Below, one piece after another: positions 26,023-34,980 of a stretch of 38,798 bases of DNA. The stretch is from Flavobacteriales bacterium (lineage in GTDB: Bacteria; Bacteroidota; Bacteroidia; Flavobacteriales_C; GCA-002722245). The first letter of the stretch is position 1. The number at the start of each line of letters is the position of its first letter. Made by a program: the position numbers and the translations under genes. The notes under the pieces are model-generated. The model was not told the DNA's origin. It did not search any database and saw nothing but the letters and a program-made list of their open reading frames with translations. The DNA lies in assembly GCA_002722245.1 (NCBI GenBank), contig PBLA01000005.1, forward strand, positions 1-38,798. The letters run 5' to 3'.

Positions 26023-28719
26023 ATGATACGGTTTAGATTTTTAATAATCCAGTTTTTTATTTTTTTATCACTTAGTGTTTTTTCGCAAATTGATTACTTG
26101 AATTTTATTGAGAAATCTGATTTGAATAAAGAGTCGATTAAGGTTCTGAATTTGATGGGCTTATTGGATGTTGTAATACCAAATGAAATATCATATTTAG
26201 AGAATCTTGAAGAGTTAAACTTGTCTGGCACAAATTTAATTACACTTCCTAATTCTCTAATAAAATGTAAGAATTTAAAGCGAGTTGATTTAAGTTATAA
26301 TCCAAATATTGACATTAATCAGGTTTGCAGTGTTTTAAGAGGAATGGACATTAATTGGCTTTCTTTAGAGGGGTGTCAGTTGCCTTTTATTCCATATCAA
26401 GTTTCAGAAATACAGAGTTTAAAATATTTAAACGTGTCTAATAATTTAATTTATGAATTTCCTGATAATTTCGGTAAACTAGTTAATTTACTTGAATTGG
26501 ATATAGCAATGAATCAAATTGATTCAGTTAGTTTTGGACTTAATACCTTACCAAGGTTAAAGACTATTGATTTCTCCTTTAATACAAAAATTGTAATTGA
26601 TCATTTAATTTCTTCAGGGCTTGATTTTCCTGCCTTGGAAGAGATTAAGCTGCGAGGAGTTAGAAATTTCCCTGCTACATTAAATTTGCGAGATGGAAAA
26701 CTAAAGAAATTAGATTTATCTAATACGACTTTTAAGGATTTAAATCAGCTTACAACAGATTCTTTTAAAGTAGATTATGTAATTGCGAAGAACTGTAAAA
26801 AATTAGATTATAACCTAGCTTGTAAAACTCTACAGAAAAGCGGTGTTAAAAAGCTTGAAATTGCGGATGGAAAAATGGAAAATATTCCTTTAGGTATTAG
26901 AAGGATGAAAGCTTTAGAGGAGCTAGTTATTCAAGATGCTAAGATTAATTATGTTCCATCTTTAAATAATCATAAAAACCTTCGTAGTATTTTGGTTGAA
27001 AGTGGAGACTTAAATACAATTTTCAGTAGTGTGTCTAGACTTAAAAACTTGGAATATTTAAACATAAAAGAAACCGGAATTAATAATGCAGAAGTGGAAA
27101 AATTAGTAAGTCATTTTCCTCATGCTGAAATTGTTTATAATCGTCAAAAACAAGGGGTGCCATTTAAGTTTCCTGACTATCTAAAAGATATAAGTTATCA
27201 TGTGCCATTTAATTCATTACTAAAAGCATTTGAGGTTTTCAGCTTTTCGGGAGGAAATCGAGCAGAGGTGATATTAGAGTCGGGGACAGTAATTAAAATC
27301 AACCCTAACTCATTAGTAACCTCTGATGGAAAAGTATTCAGAGGTGATATTAATTTAAAAATTAAGGAATATAAAAATTCCCTTGATATTTATTTATCGG
27401 GTTTGCCAATGATTTATGATTCCGCAGCTGTGTATGGTTTTGAATCTGTAGGAATGTTTCAAATTGAAGCAACTACAAAAGAAGGAGAGAAATTGCAATT
27501 AGCAAAGGATAGGTCTATTGTTATTAATACAGATTTACCTGATGATAATGCTGGTTTTCAATCTTATTCGCTTCAAAATGGTAATTGGGTTAATAATGGA
27601 ACAACACCTAATTACCAACCAATTTTAGAGGTGATTCCTTATAACCAATATGCTTTAAATAAGTCCTTTAATTTAGGAGTTTTGGAAAAGCCAGAACTTA
27701 AACATGCAGATTTTGGGCTTGTGTTTTGGAAATCTAAAGACATAAATAGTTTCCAACTTCAGTTTTTAGGAACTGGATTTAAAAAAATAAAATATAAATC
27801 AATAGGATATGATGAAATATCAATAAATGAATTAGCCGTTTTTTCAAATGACAAATGGATTATTGTTGATAAAGATGCGGAAGAAAAAATCAAGTTGTTA
27901 AAATCAAACAAAACATTTTTAAGAAAAGATGTTTTTACTCCTTTTTCTTCTGATAATCCAAAGATTTTGTTTCAAGAGATTCAAGAAGTAAAACTTGAAC
28001 CACAGTATGAAAAAGATAATTTCTTACTTACCGTTATTACTGCTTCTTCCACTGTGCAGTTTGAAATTATTCAGGATTTCTCTAGAATGGGTCCTAAGTC
28101 AAGTAAACGAAGATTACAATCCTCTTGGAAAAAATATGAAAAAGTTTTGAGAAAAAATGAAATTCATAATAGTAATGTAAGACAGGCATATGAAGATGAT
28201 ATGAATAGTTTTCAAGCAGTTCAAGCACGACAATATGAAGACTCTATATTTATGGCTAATGATCCTATTGGATTTGCTGAACAGCAAAAGGCAAAACAAG
28301 AATATAAAGACTTAAAAAGTAGCCTATTTCAAGATGTTGTAAACAGCGGAGAATTTGAAATAACCGGAATGGGAATTTGTAACATTGATAGGATTATGTC
28401 CGATTTAATAGCAAATGGAAAAGAATATAGGTTTGAGTCCTATAATGATGAAGGGGATTCTATTGAACTTGATCATATTTCAATTTTATCATCTGCTTAT
28501 CAATCGGCAATGAAATATGTGGGTAATAAAGTGATGATAAATAAAAGTGCCCAAGCTCTAGCAATAGCAAAGACGAAAAGTGGAAATCTTGCGTTTATCT
28601 CAAAATCTGATTTTATGAAAGCTCTTTCAAGTGAAAAGGAGACTAAAAAGTTTAAATTCCGTGTAGTTAATCCTAAAGAAATAGATAGGGATGAATTGGC
28701 TAAAATGATAGCAATTTAA
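26023..28719 (+). CDS. Secreted leucine-rich-repeat protein with ZU5-like domain
   Basis: The ATG at 26023 gives an 898-residue protein with a signal peptide (FFIFLSLSVFSQ); a TTG six bases upstream is in frame but unneeded. Residues about 35-375 form leucine-rich repeats (LEELNLSGTNLITLPNSL, LKYLNVSNNLIYEFPDNF). A beta domain at about 405-540 has EVILESGTVIKINPNSLV, LKIKEYKNSLDIYLSGLPM and FESVGMFQIEA, a pattern seen in several Bacteroidota surface proteins and resembling ZU5. A charged helical stretch (about 690-770) and a C-terminal region that I do not recognise follow. No T9SS sorting domain is visible, so it is probably periplasmic or outer-membrane associated by other means. Its stop shares a base with the next gene (TAATG). 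The function is unknown. Confidence 0.85.
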   Translation: MIRFRFLIIQFFIFLSLSVFSQIDYLNFIEKSDLNKESIKVLNLMGLLDVVIPNEISYLENLEELNLSGTNLITLPNSLIKCKNLKRVDLSYNPNIDINQVCSVLRGMDINWLSLEGCQLPFIPYQVSEIQSLKYLNVSNNLIYEFPDNFGKLVNLLELDIAMNQIDSVSFGLNTLPRLKTIDFSFNTKIVIDHLISSGLDFPALEEIKLRGVRNFPATLNLRDGKLKKLDLSNTTFKDLNQLTTDSFKVDYVIAKNCKKLDYNLACKTLQKSGVKKLEIADGKMENIPLGIRRMKALEELVIQDAKINYVPSLNNHKNLRSILVESGDLNTIFSSVSRLKNLEYLNIKETGINNAEVEKLVSHFPHAEIVYNRQKQGVPFKFPDYLKDISYHVPFNSLLKAFEVFSFSGGNRAEVILESGTVIKINPNSLVTSDGKVFRGDINLKIKEYKNSLDIYLSGLPMIYDSAAVYGFESVGMFQIEATTKEGEKLQLAKDRSIVINTDLPDDNAGFQSYSLQNGNWVNNGTTPNYQPILEVIPYNQYALNKSFNLGVLEKPELKHADFGLVFWKSKDINSFQLQFLGTGFKKIKYKSIGYDEISINELAVFSNDKWIIVDKDAEEKIKLLKSNKTFLRKDVFTPFSSDNPKILFQEIQEVKLEPQYEKDNFLLTVITASSTVQFEIIQDFSRMGPKSSKRRLQSSWKKYEKVLRKNEIHNSNVRQAYEDDMNSFQAVQARQYEDSIFMANDPIGFAEQQKAKQEYKDLKSSLFQDVVNSGEFEITGMGICNIDRIMSDLIANGKEYRFESYNDEGDSIELDHISILSSAYQSAMKYVGNKVMINKSAQALAIAKTKSGNLAFISKSDFMKALSSEKETKKFKFRVVNPKEIDRDELAKMIAI

Positions 28720-29381
28720 TGAGAAAATTTCAGTTTTTATTACCAATAATTCTTGCATTTTCATTTACAAGTTCTCCCTCAAAAAAAATGAGGTGGGAAT
28801 TTAAAAGTCAGTTAGCAGACCCTGTAAATATTGATACAAAGTTATTGAAAGAAGCGGTTATTGAATATGTCAATTTCAGAAGACAAAAAACAAGAAAAAA
28901 CCAAATTCAATCGAATTTATATTTAGATAGTATTATTGGTCAATTTAATACTAAATATAAAAACAAGGATTTATATAAAAAAAGAAAAAAGGTAAGACAA
29001 AATTTTTATTCGAAAGCTTGGGATTTAGGATATACAAATTCTTGGTTTAAGATTATGTATTCTGAAAGTTCAACATTATTGGTTAGTGGGAAATCTATTT
29101 ATTTTAATTCTGAACTAAATGGCTTTTGTTGGGGGACAAAAAAGTCTTTAAGAGATACGAATATTAAGCCAATATTAGTTCCTAAATTAACTTACAGACA
29201 ATTAGCAAAAAGATTAGTTAGTCGGTCTTTACCTGGTTCGAATAGAAGATGGATAAATACTTCGGGAGTAGATAAAATTGGAATACAAGTGAATGTTAAT
29301 GAAAAAGGTTTTCCTTATAAATTGCCAAGTATAGAATTAATTTTCATAGTGTCTGGAAATGTTATGCCAACTAAATTATAA
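28719..29381 (+). CDS. Unrecognised secreted protein coupled to the LRR gene
   Basis: This 220-residue basic protein has a signal peptide (LLPIILAFSFTSS). A helix-rich, lysine/arginine-rich first half (VIEYVNFRRQKTRKNQIQ and KKRKKVRQNFYSKAWDLGY) is followed by a strand-rich second half with WFKIMYSESSTLLVSG and ELNGFCWGTKKSL. It has a single Cys after the signal peptide. I recognise no family; the first part vaguely recalls CAP/SCP-like secreted proteins but the diagnostic His/Glu residues are not evident. The start codon overlaps the LRR stop by one base, so it is likely co-translated and may act with it. Confidence 0.75.
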   Translation: MRKFQFLLPIILAFSFTSSPSKKMRWEFKSQLADPVNIDTKLLKEAVIEYVNFRRQKTRKNQIQSNLYLDSIIGQFNTKYKNKDLYKKRKKVRQNFYSKAWDLGYTNSWFKIMYSESSTLLVSGKSIYFNSELNGFCWGTKKSLRDTNIKPILVPKLTYRQLAKRLVSRSLPGSNRRWINTSGVDKIGIQVNVNEKGFPYKLPSIELIFIVSGNVMPTKL

Positions 29382-29478
29382 TTTTCAATAATTACATATG
29401 ATTTCTTTGAAAGTCAACTTTTTAGGCAATAAATTAAAAGCGAATAAAATGGATTAAGCATTGGATGTTAATTCTTTG

Positions 29479-29486
29479 TAATTTTG
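29479..29486 (+). promoter_or_regulatory. -7 box of miaE
   Basis: TAATTTTG is a full match; a TTG lies 15 bases upstream (29461-29463). The expected leader is only about 10 bases. Confidence 0.6.
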
Positions 29487-29501
29487 TGTAAAATCTTGAA
29501 T

Positions 29502-30083
29502 ATGCTTGGTTTAAAACTTCCCACTGATCCTCGTTGGGTAAATATTGTTGAAAAGAATATCAGTGATATTTTAACAGATCATGCTTATTGCGAGCAAAAA
29601 GCTGCATCCTATGCGATTTCCCTCATTACAAAATATCCTGATATCCCTGAAATTGTAGAACAAATGACAGCTCTTGCGCAAGAGGAATTAGAGCATTTTC
29701 AAATGGTTCATGCCATTATCATAAAAAGAGGTCTTTGTTTAGGAAGAGAATCAAAAGATCCCTATGTGCATGATCTGATGAAGTTTATAAAGCGCGGAGG
29801 AAATGATGCGATGGTTTTAGTAGATCGATTGCTAATTGCAGCAATGATTGAAGCACGAAGTTGTGAGCGTTTTAGGGTGTTATCTGAAAATATAAACGAC
29901 AAGGAACTTGCCTCTTTTTATCGAGATTTAATGGCTAGTGAGGCAAAACATTACACCCTTTTTTTAAAATTGGCCCGAAAGTATGGAAAAGGAGTAGATG
30001 TTGAAAAAAGGTGGAAAGAGTTTTTAGCCAAAGAGGCTGAAATCATGAAAGAATATGGGAAAAAGGTGACTGTTCATGGATGA
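29502..30083 (+). CDS. miaE: tRNA-(ms2io6A37) hydroxylase MiaE
   Basis: MiaE hydroxylates the isopentenyl group of ms2i6A at position 37 of tRNAs that read codons starting with U, using a diiron centre. The 193-residue helical protein keeps the ligand set: Glu31 (HAYCEQKAA), Glu62 and His65 (EELEH), Glu117 (MIEARSCERF), and Glu147 and His150 (SEAKHY). The real start is the ATG at 29502 (MLGLKLPTDPRWV); the TTG at 29484 lies inside the promoter box. MiaA and MiaB, which make its substrate, are not in the window. It converges on the DUF2459 gene with a two-base gap. Confidence 0.93.
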   Translation: MLGLKLPTDPRWVNIVEKNISDILTDHAYCEQKAASYAISLITKYPDIPEIVEQMTALAQEELEHFQMVHAIIIKRGLCLGRESKDPYVHDLMKFIKRGGNDAMVLVDRLLIAAMIEARSCERFRVLSENINDKELASFYRDLMASEAKHYTLFLKLARKYGKGVDVEKRWKEFLAKEAEIMKEYGKKVTVHG

Positions 30084-30085
30084 TA

Positions 30086-30742
30086 TCAATGCTTACTTAA
30101 TATGGTGAAAGCAAAAGGTGTCCATAGGCATGCTTTTATTTTACTTTTTTTCAAAACAGAATTTGCCCAAGTATTACATGTGTTAAATAGAGAATATTTT
30201 CCTTTCGCATTATAGAAAGAATCGTTTTCTCCATAAAATGCGTGGGGTATTTTTATGGGTTTCTTCTCACTAAATTGGTTTTTAATTTCATAAGAAAGAA
30301 GTTTATATTGTGCTTCGGAAATCATGATTTTCTTGCATCGTTTTCCTTCTACAATGTTTTCAAGAAAACTAACATGCATGGCTGTTTTGTTTAGTCCAGA
30401 TATAGCCTTTAACGCCACAGATAGTTTTAAGTCTTTCCATGCGGGTGTCTCCAAATAAAACCCTTTATCTCCCCATCCGAATGAAATCCATTTTTTTTGT
30501 GTTTTAGGGGTGTGTATATCGGAAGGATTAATAAAAGTTGTCCAATCTTCTTGTTTATTTTTTACAGGAACAACAATGTCTAAATGTGCACCATTTGAAA
30601 CGATATAAATGCTTATTCCATTAGGCGTTTGTTCAAATTCAGGATTTATCGTTATGTTACTCACGATAAATGTAAAGACAAAATAAGTGCATATAAATGC
30701 GCAAATTACTTCTATAATGTACCATAAAAAAATGAGCTTCAT
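30086..30742 (-). CDS. DUF2459 (TIGR02117-type) membrane-anchored protein
   Basis: The 218-residue protein begins with one membrane segment (about 5-27). The rest matches the DUF2459 family: IYIVSNGAHLDIVVPV, SFGWGDKGFYLETPAWKDL, a TAMHVSFLE strand, FYNAKGKYSLFNTCNTWAN and CLWTPFAFTIL. A conserved His in NGAH and Cys in TCNTW, both kept here, could form a thiol-dependent site. The family function is not established, so I name only the family. It is probably an inner-membrane protein facing the periplasm. It lies alone between miaE and ffh. Confidence 0.88.
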   Translation of the reverse strand: MKLIFLWYIIEVICAFICTYFVFTFIVSNITINPEFEQTPNGISIYIVSNGAHLDIVVPVKNKQEDWTTFINPSDIHTPKTQKKWISFGWGDKGFYLETPAWKDLKLSVALKAISGLNKTAMHVSFLENIVEGKRCKKIMISEAQYKLLSYEIKNQFSEKKPIKIPHAFYGENDSFYNAKGKYSLFNTCNTWANSVLKKSKIKACLWTPFAFTILSKH

Positions 30743-30830
30743 TTTAATAAGATAAGCAATATCGGGTATAATTCCTTGAAATTGATGCCAATCAGGTTAG
30801 TTTGGAGTGAATAATCTAATAGGAAATTAT

Positions 30831-30838
30831 TACTTTTG
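30831..30838 (+). promoter_or_regulatory. -7 box of ffh
   Basis: TACTTTTG is a full match to TANNTTTG, 19 bases before the ffh ATG. No good -33 TTG at the usual distance. Confidence 0.5.
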
Positions 30839-30856
30839 TCCTTCAATTTTAAGTAT

Positions 30857-32197
30857 ATGTTTGGAAGTCTTCAGGATAAGTTAGATCGGGCGTTTAAAGT
30901 GCTCAAAGGACATGGTCAAATTTCTGAAATAAACGTTGCCGAAACAACGAAGGAAATTAGACGCGCATTACTTGATGCGGATGTTAGTTTTAAGGTTGCT
31001 AAAGAATTTACTAACAGAGTAAAAGAGAAGGCGATAGGTCAAAATGTTTTAACAACGCTTCAGCCGGGACAGGTCCTTACTAAAATTGTTCATGATGAAT
31101 TAGTGGAATTAATGGGAGGAGAGGAAAGTGATCTCTCTATTTCTGGAAATCCTGCTGTTATTTTAATTGCTGGACTTCAGGGTTCAGGAAAAACAACGTT
31201 TACCGGTAAGTTAGCGAATTATTTAAAAACGAAAAAAGGTAAGAAACCATTGTTGGTTGGAGGGGATGTTTATCGTCCAGCAGCTATGGATCAGTTGGAG
31301 GTGTTAGGTGGTCAGGTTGATGCTGATGTATATCTTGAACGAGAAAATAAAAATCCGGTTGAAATTGCAGAAAATGCCATTAAATATGCTCGTCAAAATG
31401 GTTTTAATGTTGTCATTGTTGATACAGCGGGTCGATTAGCTGTTGACCAAGAGATGATGGATGAAATTGGTAGGGTAAAGGATGCTGTAAAGCCTCAGGA
31501 AATTTTATTCGTAGTTGACTCAATGACGGGTCAGGATGCTGTAAATACAGCTAAAGCGTTTAATGATAAATTAGACTTTAACGGTGTTGTTTTAACAAAA
31601 TTAGATGGTGATACTAGAGGTGGTGCAGCTTTGTCAATACGCGAGGTTGTTACCAAACCTATAAAGTTTGTTGGTACAGGTGAAAAAATGGATGCATTGG
31701 ATGTGTTCTATCCTTCAAGAATGGCCGATAGAATTTTAGGCATGGGAGATGTCGTTTCACTTGTGGAAAGAGCAGAGGCTCAGTTTGATGAGGAGCAAGC
31801 GAAGAAATTACAAAAGAAAATTGCCAAGAATCAGTTTGATTTCAATGATTTTTATGAGCAAATTCAGCAAATCAAAAAAATGGGGAATCTGAAAGATTTG
31901 GTTGGAATGATTCCAGGAATTGGTAAAATGATGAAAGATGTAGATATTGATGATAACGCGTTTAAAGGTATTGAGGCAATTATTCATTCAATGACTCCAT
32001 ATGAACGTAAAAATCCAAAATCAATTAGTGGTTCCAGAAGAAGAAGAATTGCGAGAGGTTCTGGAAATGAGGTAACGGAAGTAAATAAACTTATCAAACA
32101 GTTTGAAGAGACTTCAAAAGTGATGAAAATGATGAGTAATAAGAGCAATATGGCTAAAATGATGAAAAACTTCCCCGGTTTAGGTGGTAAAATGTAA
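30857..32197 (+). CDS. ffh: Signal recognition particle protein Ffh
   Basis: Ffh (SRP54) binds signal sequences emerging from the ribosome, together with SRP RNA, and hands the complex to FtsY. The 446-residue protein has the N domain, the G domain with GLQGSGKTT at 106-114, DTAGRLAVDQ and TKLDGDTRGG, and a C-terminal methionine-rich M domain (about 310-446) with the RNA-binding stretch SGSRRRRIARGSG. The ATG at 30857 gives the standard N-terminus MFGSLQDKLDRAF; a TTG at 30836 lies inside the promoter box. The SRP RNA gene is not in the window. folD follows after 79 bases. Confidence 0.97.
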   Translation: MFGSLQDKLDRAFKVLKGHGQISEINVAETTKEIRRALLDADVSFKVAKEFTNRVKEKAIGQNVLTTLQPGQVLTKIVHDELVELMGGEESDLSISGNPAVILIAGLQGSGKTTFTGKLANYLKTKKGKKPLLVGGDVYRPAAMDQLEVLGGQVDADVYLERENKNPVEIAENAIKYARQNGFNVVIVDTAGRLAVDQEMMDEIGRVKDAVKPQEILFVVDSMTGQDAVNTAKAFNDKLDFNGVVLTKLDGDTRGGAALSIREVVTKPIKFVGTGEKMDALDVFYPSRMADRILGMGDVVSLVERAEAQFDEEQAKKLQKKIAKNQFDFNDFYEQIQQIKKMGNLKDLVGMIPGIGKMMKDVDIDDNAFKGIEAIIHSMTPYERKNPKSISGSRRRRIARGSGNEVTEVNKLIKQFEETSKVMKMMSNKSNMAKMMKNFPGLGGKM

Positions 32198-32276
32198 ATC
32201 AAAAAAGGTTTTTTAGGCATAAAGAGTTGCTTATTGATTCTTTAAATGCAATTGTTTTATTGAAATATACGTACAA

Positions 32277-33158
32277 ATGATTTTAATTGATGGTAAAAAG
32301 ACCTCTGCAGAGGTTAAAGCAGATATCAAACAAGAAGTAGAAGCTTTTAAGGCGAAAGGAGGAAAAACTCCTCATTTGGCGGCTATTTTAGTAGGGAATG
32401 ATGGTGCAAGTGAAACATATGTTGCATCCAAAGTTCGTTCATGTAATGAGGTTGGATTTGATTCCACGTTGGAGCGAATGGGAAAAGAAACAACTGAAGA
32501 GGAGCTTTTAGCTAAGATTGATGAATTCAATAAAAATAAAGATATTGATGGATTTATTGTTCAATTACCATTGCCAAGTCATATCAATGAGCAAAAGGTA
32601 ACTACCGCTATTCTTCCAGAAAAAGATGTAGATGGCTTTCATCCTGTTAATGTAGGTAGAATGGCCTTGGGACAGCCAGCTTATATTTCAGCTACGCCCT
32701 ATGGAATTATTCAAATGTTAGAAAAATATGACATTGATACAACAGGAAAACACTGTGTAGTTATTGGTCGTTCAAATATTGTTGGTTCACCCATGAGTAT
32801 TTTAATGGCAAAAAATTCTAAATATGCAAATTGCACGGTAACCTTAACACACTCTAGAACAAAAAACTTACAAGAATATACGAAATCAGCAGATATTGTG
32901 ATTGTGGCTTTAGGAAAACCAGGATTTTTAACTGGTGAAATGATTAAAGAAGGTGCAACAGTTGTTGATGTTGGGATTACTAGGGTTCCAGACGAAAGTA
33001 AGAAAAGTGGATTTAGAATTCAAGGAGATGCCGACTTTGAATCTTGTGCAGAAAAAGCGTCTTACATTACGCCTGTACCGGGTGGAGTTGGATTGATGAC
33101 AGTGGCCTCATTAATGAAAAATACATTGGCAGCTGCGAAAAAAGAGATATACGCTTAA
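32277..33158 (+). CDS. folD: Methylenetetrahydrofolate dehydrogenase/cyclohydrolase FolD
   Basis: FolD oxidises 5,10-methylene-tetrahydrofolate to the methenyl form and hydrolyses that to 10-formyl-tetrahydrofolate, supplying one-carbon units for purines and formyl-Met. The 293-residue protein has Tyr48 and the catalytic Lys52 in SETYVASK, the VQLPLP segment, [10 protein letters not shown] of the cofactor-binding domain and the PGGVGLMT signature. ffh lies upstream and clpS downstream. The 79-base gap to ffh shows no clear terminator, so read-through from ffh is possible. Confidence 0.97.
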   Translation: MILIDGKKTSAEVKADIKQEVEAFKAKGGKTPHLAAILVGNDGASETYVASKVRSCNEVGFDSTLERMGKETTEEELLAKIDEFNKNKDIDGFIVQLPLPSHINEQKVTTAILPEKDVDGFHPVNVGRMALGQPAYISATPYGIIQMLEKYDIDTTGKHCVVIGRSNIVGSPMSILMAKNSKYANCTVTLTHSRTKNLQEYTKSADIVIVALGKPGFLTGEMIKEGATVVDVGITRVPDESKKSGFRIQGDADFESCAEKASYITPVPGGVGLMTVASLMKNTLAAAKKEIYA

Positions 33159-33229
33159 AAAGATTTTCTTATAATTAATGTTTATTTCATCGTTGTGCTT
33201 GAAGAGTGGATTTTCAAAAGAATAATTGA

Positions 33230-33237
33230 TAATTTTG
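33230..33237 (+). promoter_or_regulatory. -7 box of clpS, adjoining the start codon
   Basis: TAATTTTG is a full match and ends only four bases before the ATG at 33242. Transcription would begin at or within a base or two of the start codon, so the mRNA may be leaderless. Confidence 0.55.
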
Positions 33238-33241
33238 CAGT

Positions 33242-33529
33242 ATGATTCAGTACGAAGAATTAACAGAAACTCAAGAAATTGTTTTAACTCAAGAAAAGGT
33301 TGTTGAGCCATATGATTTAATCATCTATAATGATGATGTAAATACTTTTGAGTTTGTTATTGAATCGCTCATTGAAATATGTAAACATAACTCCATTCAA
33401 GCAGAGCAGTGTACATGGATTATTCATCATAATGGAAAATGTGCGGTTAAACGTGGTGGTGTAGAAAAGTTAAAACCTATGGCAGAGGCTTTTTTAAATC
33501 GTGGGATAAGTGCAAAAATTGAGGCTTAA
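33242..33529 (+). CDS. clpS: ATP-dependent Clp protease adaptor ClpS
   Basis: ClpS delivers substrates with destabilising N-terminal residues (N-degrons) to the Clp protease. The 95-residue protein has a flexible start followed by the ClpS fold: DLIIYNDDVNTFEFVIESL, the CTWIIHHNGKC segment and VKRGGVEKLKPMAEAF. NDDVNTFEFV matches the adaptor pocket region, with the usual Asn-Asp pair. The gene has its own promoter box almost touching the ATG. Its stop overlaps the convergent Nudix gene by four bases. Confidence 0.95.
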   Translation: MIQYEELTETQEIVLTQEKVVEPYDLIIYNDDVNTFEFVIESLIEICKHNSIQAEQCTWIIHHNGKCAVKRGGVEKLKPMAEAFLNRGISAKIEA

Positions 33530-34152
33530 TGTTCTCCTGAAATATAATGCTTTATTTCATTAAGAATCATCGCGGTTGCTCCCCAAACTACCTTTGAGTT
33601 TAAATCAAAATAAGGTGTATTTAGTACACCTCCATTATCCAAATTAATTTCTTTCTTTTTTAGATTATTGTCCAGGAGTAAATCATCAACTGAAACCTCT
33701 ATGATTTCATCTACTTCTCGATCATCTGGATTAAAATCAGGACGGGTTTGACTTATGCCAACGATAGGCGTTACCATGAAATTACTTGGAGGAATATATA
33801 ATGGCGTAAGTTCTCCCACTATATCTACCTTATTTTGATTGATATTGGTTTCTTCTTCCGCCTCTCTTAACGCCGTTTTTCTAATGCTCCTATCATTTTG
33901 TTCCCGTTTTCCCCCAGGTAATGCGATTTGACCACTATGATTTCCTTTATATTTTGGTCGTTGAATCAATATGAAATATGCGTTATTTTGGTAAGGATAA
34001 AATAATAAAAGGACGGCCGCAGGATGAGGTGATTTTGGAATGTATTTTTTGTCAATGGCTCTGTAAGGGGCAACCTCTATATGAGCTTTTTGACCATCTA
34101 ACTTACTTGGGGTGAATTCAGAAAGTTTTGTGATTAAGGTTTGAAAAATCAT
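33526..34152 (-). CDS. Nudix hydrolase, CoA pyrophosphatase type
   Basis: The ATG at 34150-34152 gives 208 residues; a TTG at 34182 would extend into the upstream gene. HSGQIALPGGKREQNDRSI at 72-90 and TALREAEEET at 93-102 form the family pattern of CoA-cleaving Nudix proteins (NudL-like), which split coenzyme A or related nucleotides to 4'-phosphopantetheine and 3',5'-ADP. REAEEE supplies the metal-binding carboxylates. The substrate is inferred from the motif. It begins one base after the stop of the upstream beta-barrel gene, so the two are probably co-transcribed. Confidence 0.88.
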   Translation of the reverse strand: MIFQTLITKLSEFTPSKLDGQKAHIEVAPYRAIDKKYIPKSPHPAAVLLLFYPYQNNAYFILIQRPKYKGNHSGQIALPGGKREQNDRSIRKTALREAEEETNINQNKVDIVGELTPLYIPPSNFMVTPIVGISQTRPDFNPDDREVDEIIEVSVDDLLLDNNLKKKEINLDNGGVLNTPYFDLNSKVVWGATAMILNEIKHYISGEH

Positions 34153-34153
34153 G

Positions 34154-34828
34154 TTACTTTTTAAATCGCAATCGGTAACCAAATCGCATTATAACGTCTA
34201 AACTACCAAATTTTAAATCGTTCCAATACCCTTCACCTTTTGGTTGTGAAATAGTATTGATTTTGTAAGCTGTTGTATTAATATTGTAACGAGTATACAC
34301 CAAAGAAATATCAAAAAACCAAGGGAAGACATCATCGTATTCATTCCCAAGTTGATATCGAATTCCTCCACCAAAAGACCAATTATAGCCCTCTCCAATT
34401 ACTTCGTTTAAATCTCCTGCAATCCATTGTTTTTTATGCAAGTAACTATATCCTCCATTCACTTGAAAATAACCATTCATTCTATAATAATTATTTAAGC
34501 TGTATTGAAAATTCAGATTAGAATTTTGTAAGTTTCCAGCAAATTGATTTCTGGTAGAATCATATCCCTCAAAACTATAAGGTGACTTATCATTAAATAA
34601 TAGAGGTGACCATTCAAGTCCAATTTCAATTTGTTTATTTATTCCAATGTTTAGATTAATAGGTACTTCTAAAGGAGCTGCAAGTTCAAATTGGTAATTT
34701 TCAAAAAACTTATTTTTACCAGCCCCTATTGAAAGAGTAATGTCTTTACCGAGTAACGCTTCATCATTTGTTTGAGCATTCAAATGAGAATACATGAAAA
34801 TAGTTATGATTAAAAGGAATATTCTCAC
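34154..34828 (-). CDS. Predicted outer-membrane beta-barrel protein
   Basis: The 224-residue protein has a signal peptide (IFLLIITIFMYSHLNAQ) and then many alternating, aromatic-rich strands (YFQVNGGYSYLHKKQW, YNWSFGGGIRYQLG, FFDISLVYTRYNI) ending in VIMRFGYRLRFKK, the shape of a small outer-membrane barrel. The start is a GTG at 34826-34828, as no ATG fits the signal peptide. I recognise no named family. The Nudix gene follows after one base. The function is unknown. Confidence 0.8.
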   Translation of the reverse strand: MRIFLLIITIFMYSHLNAQTNDEALLGKDITLSIGAGKNKFFENYQFELAAPLEVPINLNIGINKQIEIGLEWSPLLFNDKSPYSFEGYDSTRNQFAGNLQNSNLNFQYSLNNYYRMNGYFQVNGGYSYLHKKQWIAGDLNEVIGEGYNWSFGGGIRYQLGNEYDDVFPWFFDISLVYTRYNINTTAYKINTISQPKGEGYWNDLKFGSLDVIMRFGYRLRFKK

Positions 34829-34980
34829 TGTTCTAAATATATGATGATCATTTTAAACAAGTTATTATTATGTATATTCTCTTGTTACGTGTTAACGATA
34901 TACAAGTATAAAAGATAACCATTTAATAGGTTACATTTCATAAAGATGCATTTAATGAATTGTATAGTGTAAAAGACGAC

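Noticed and set aside
34829-34980. Hairpins after aroA as a terminator
   Set aside because: Only 5-6-bp stems with long loops and no T run in the right direction; not convincing.
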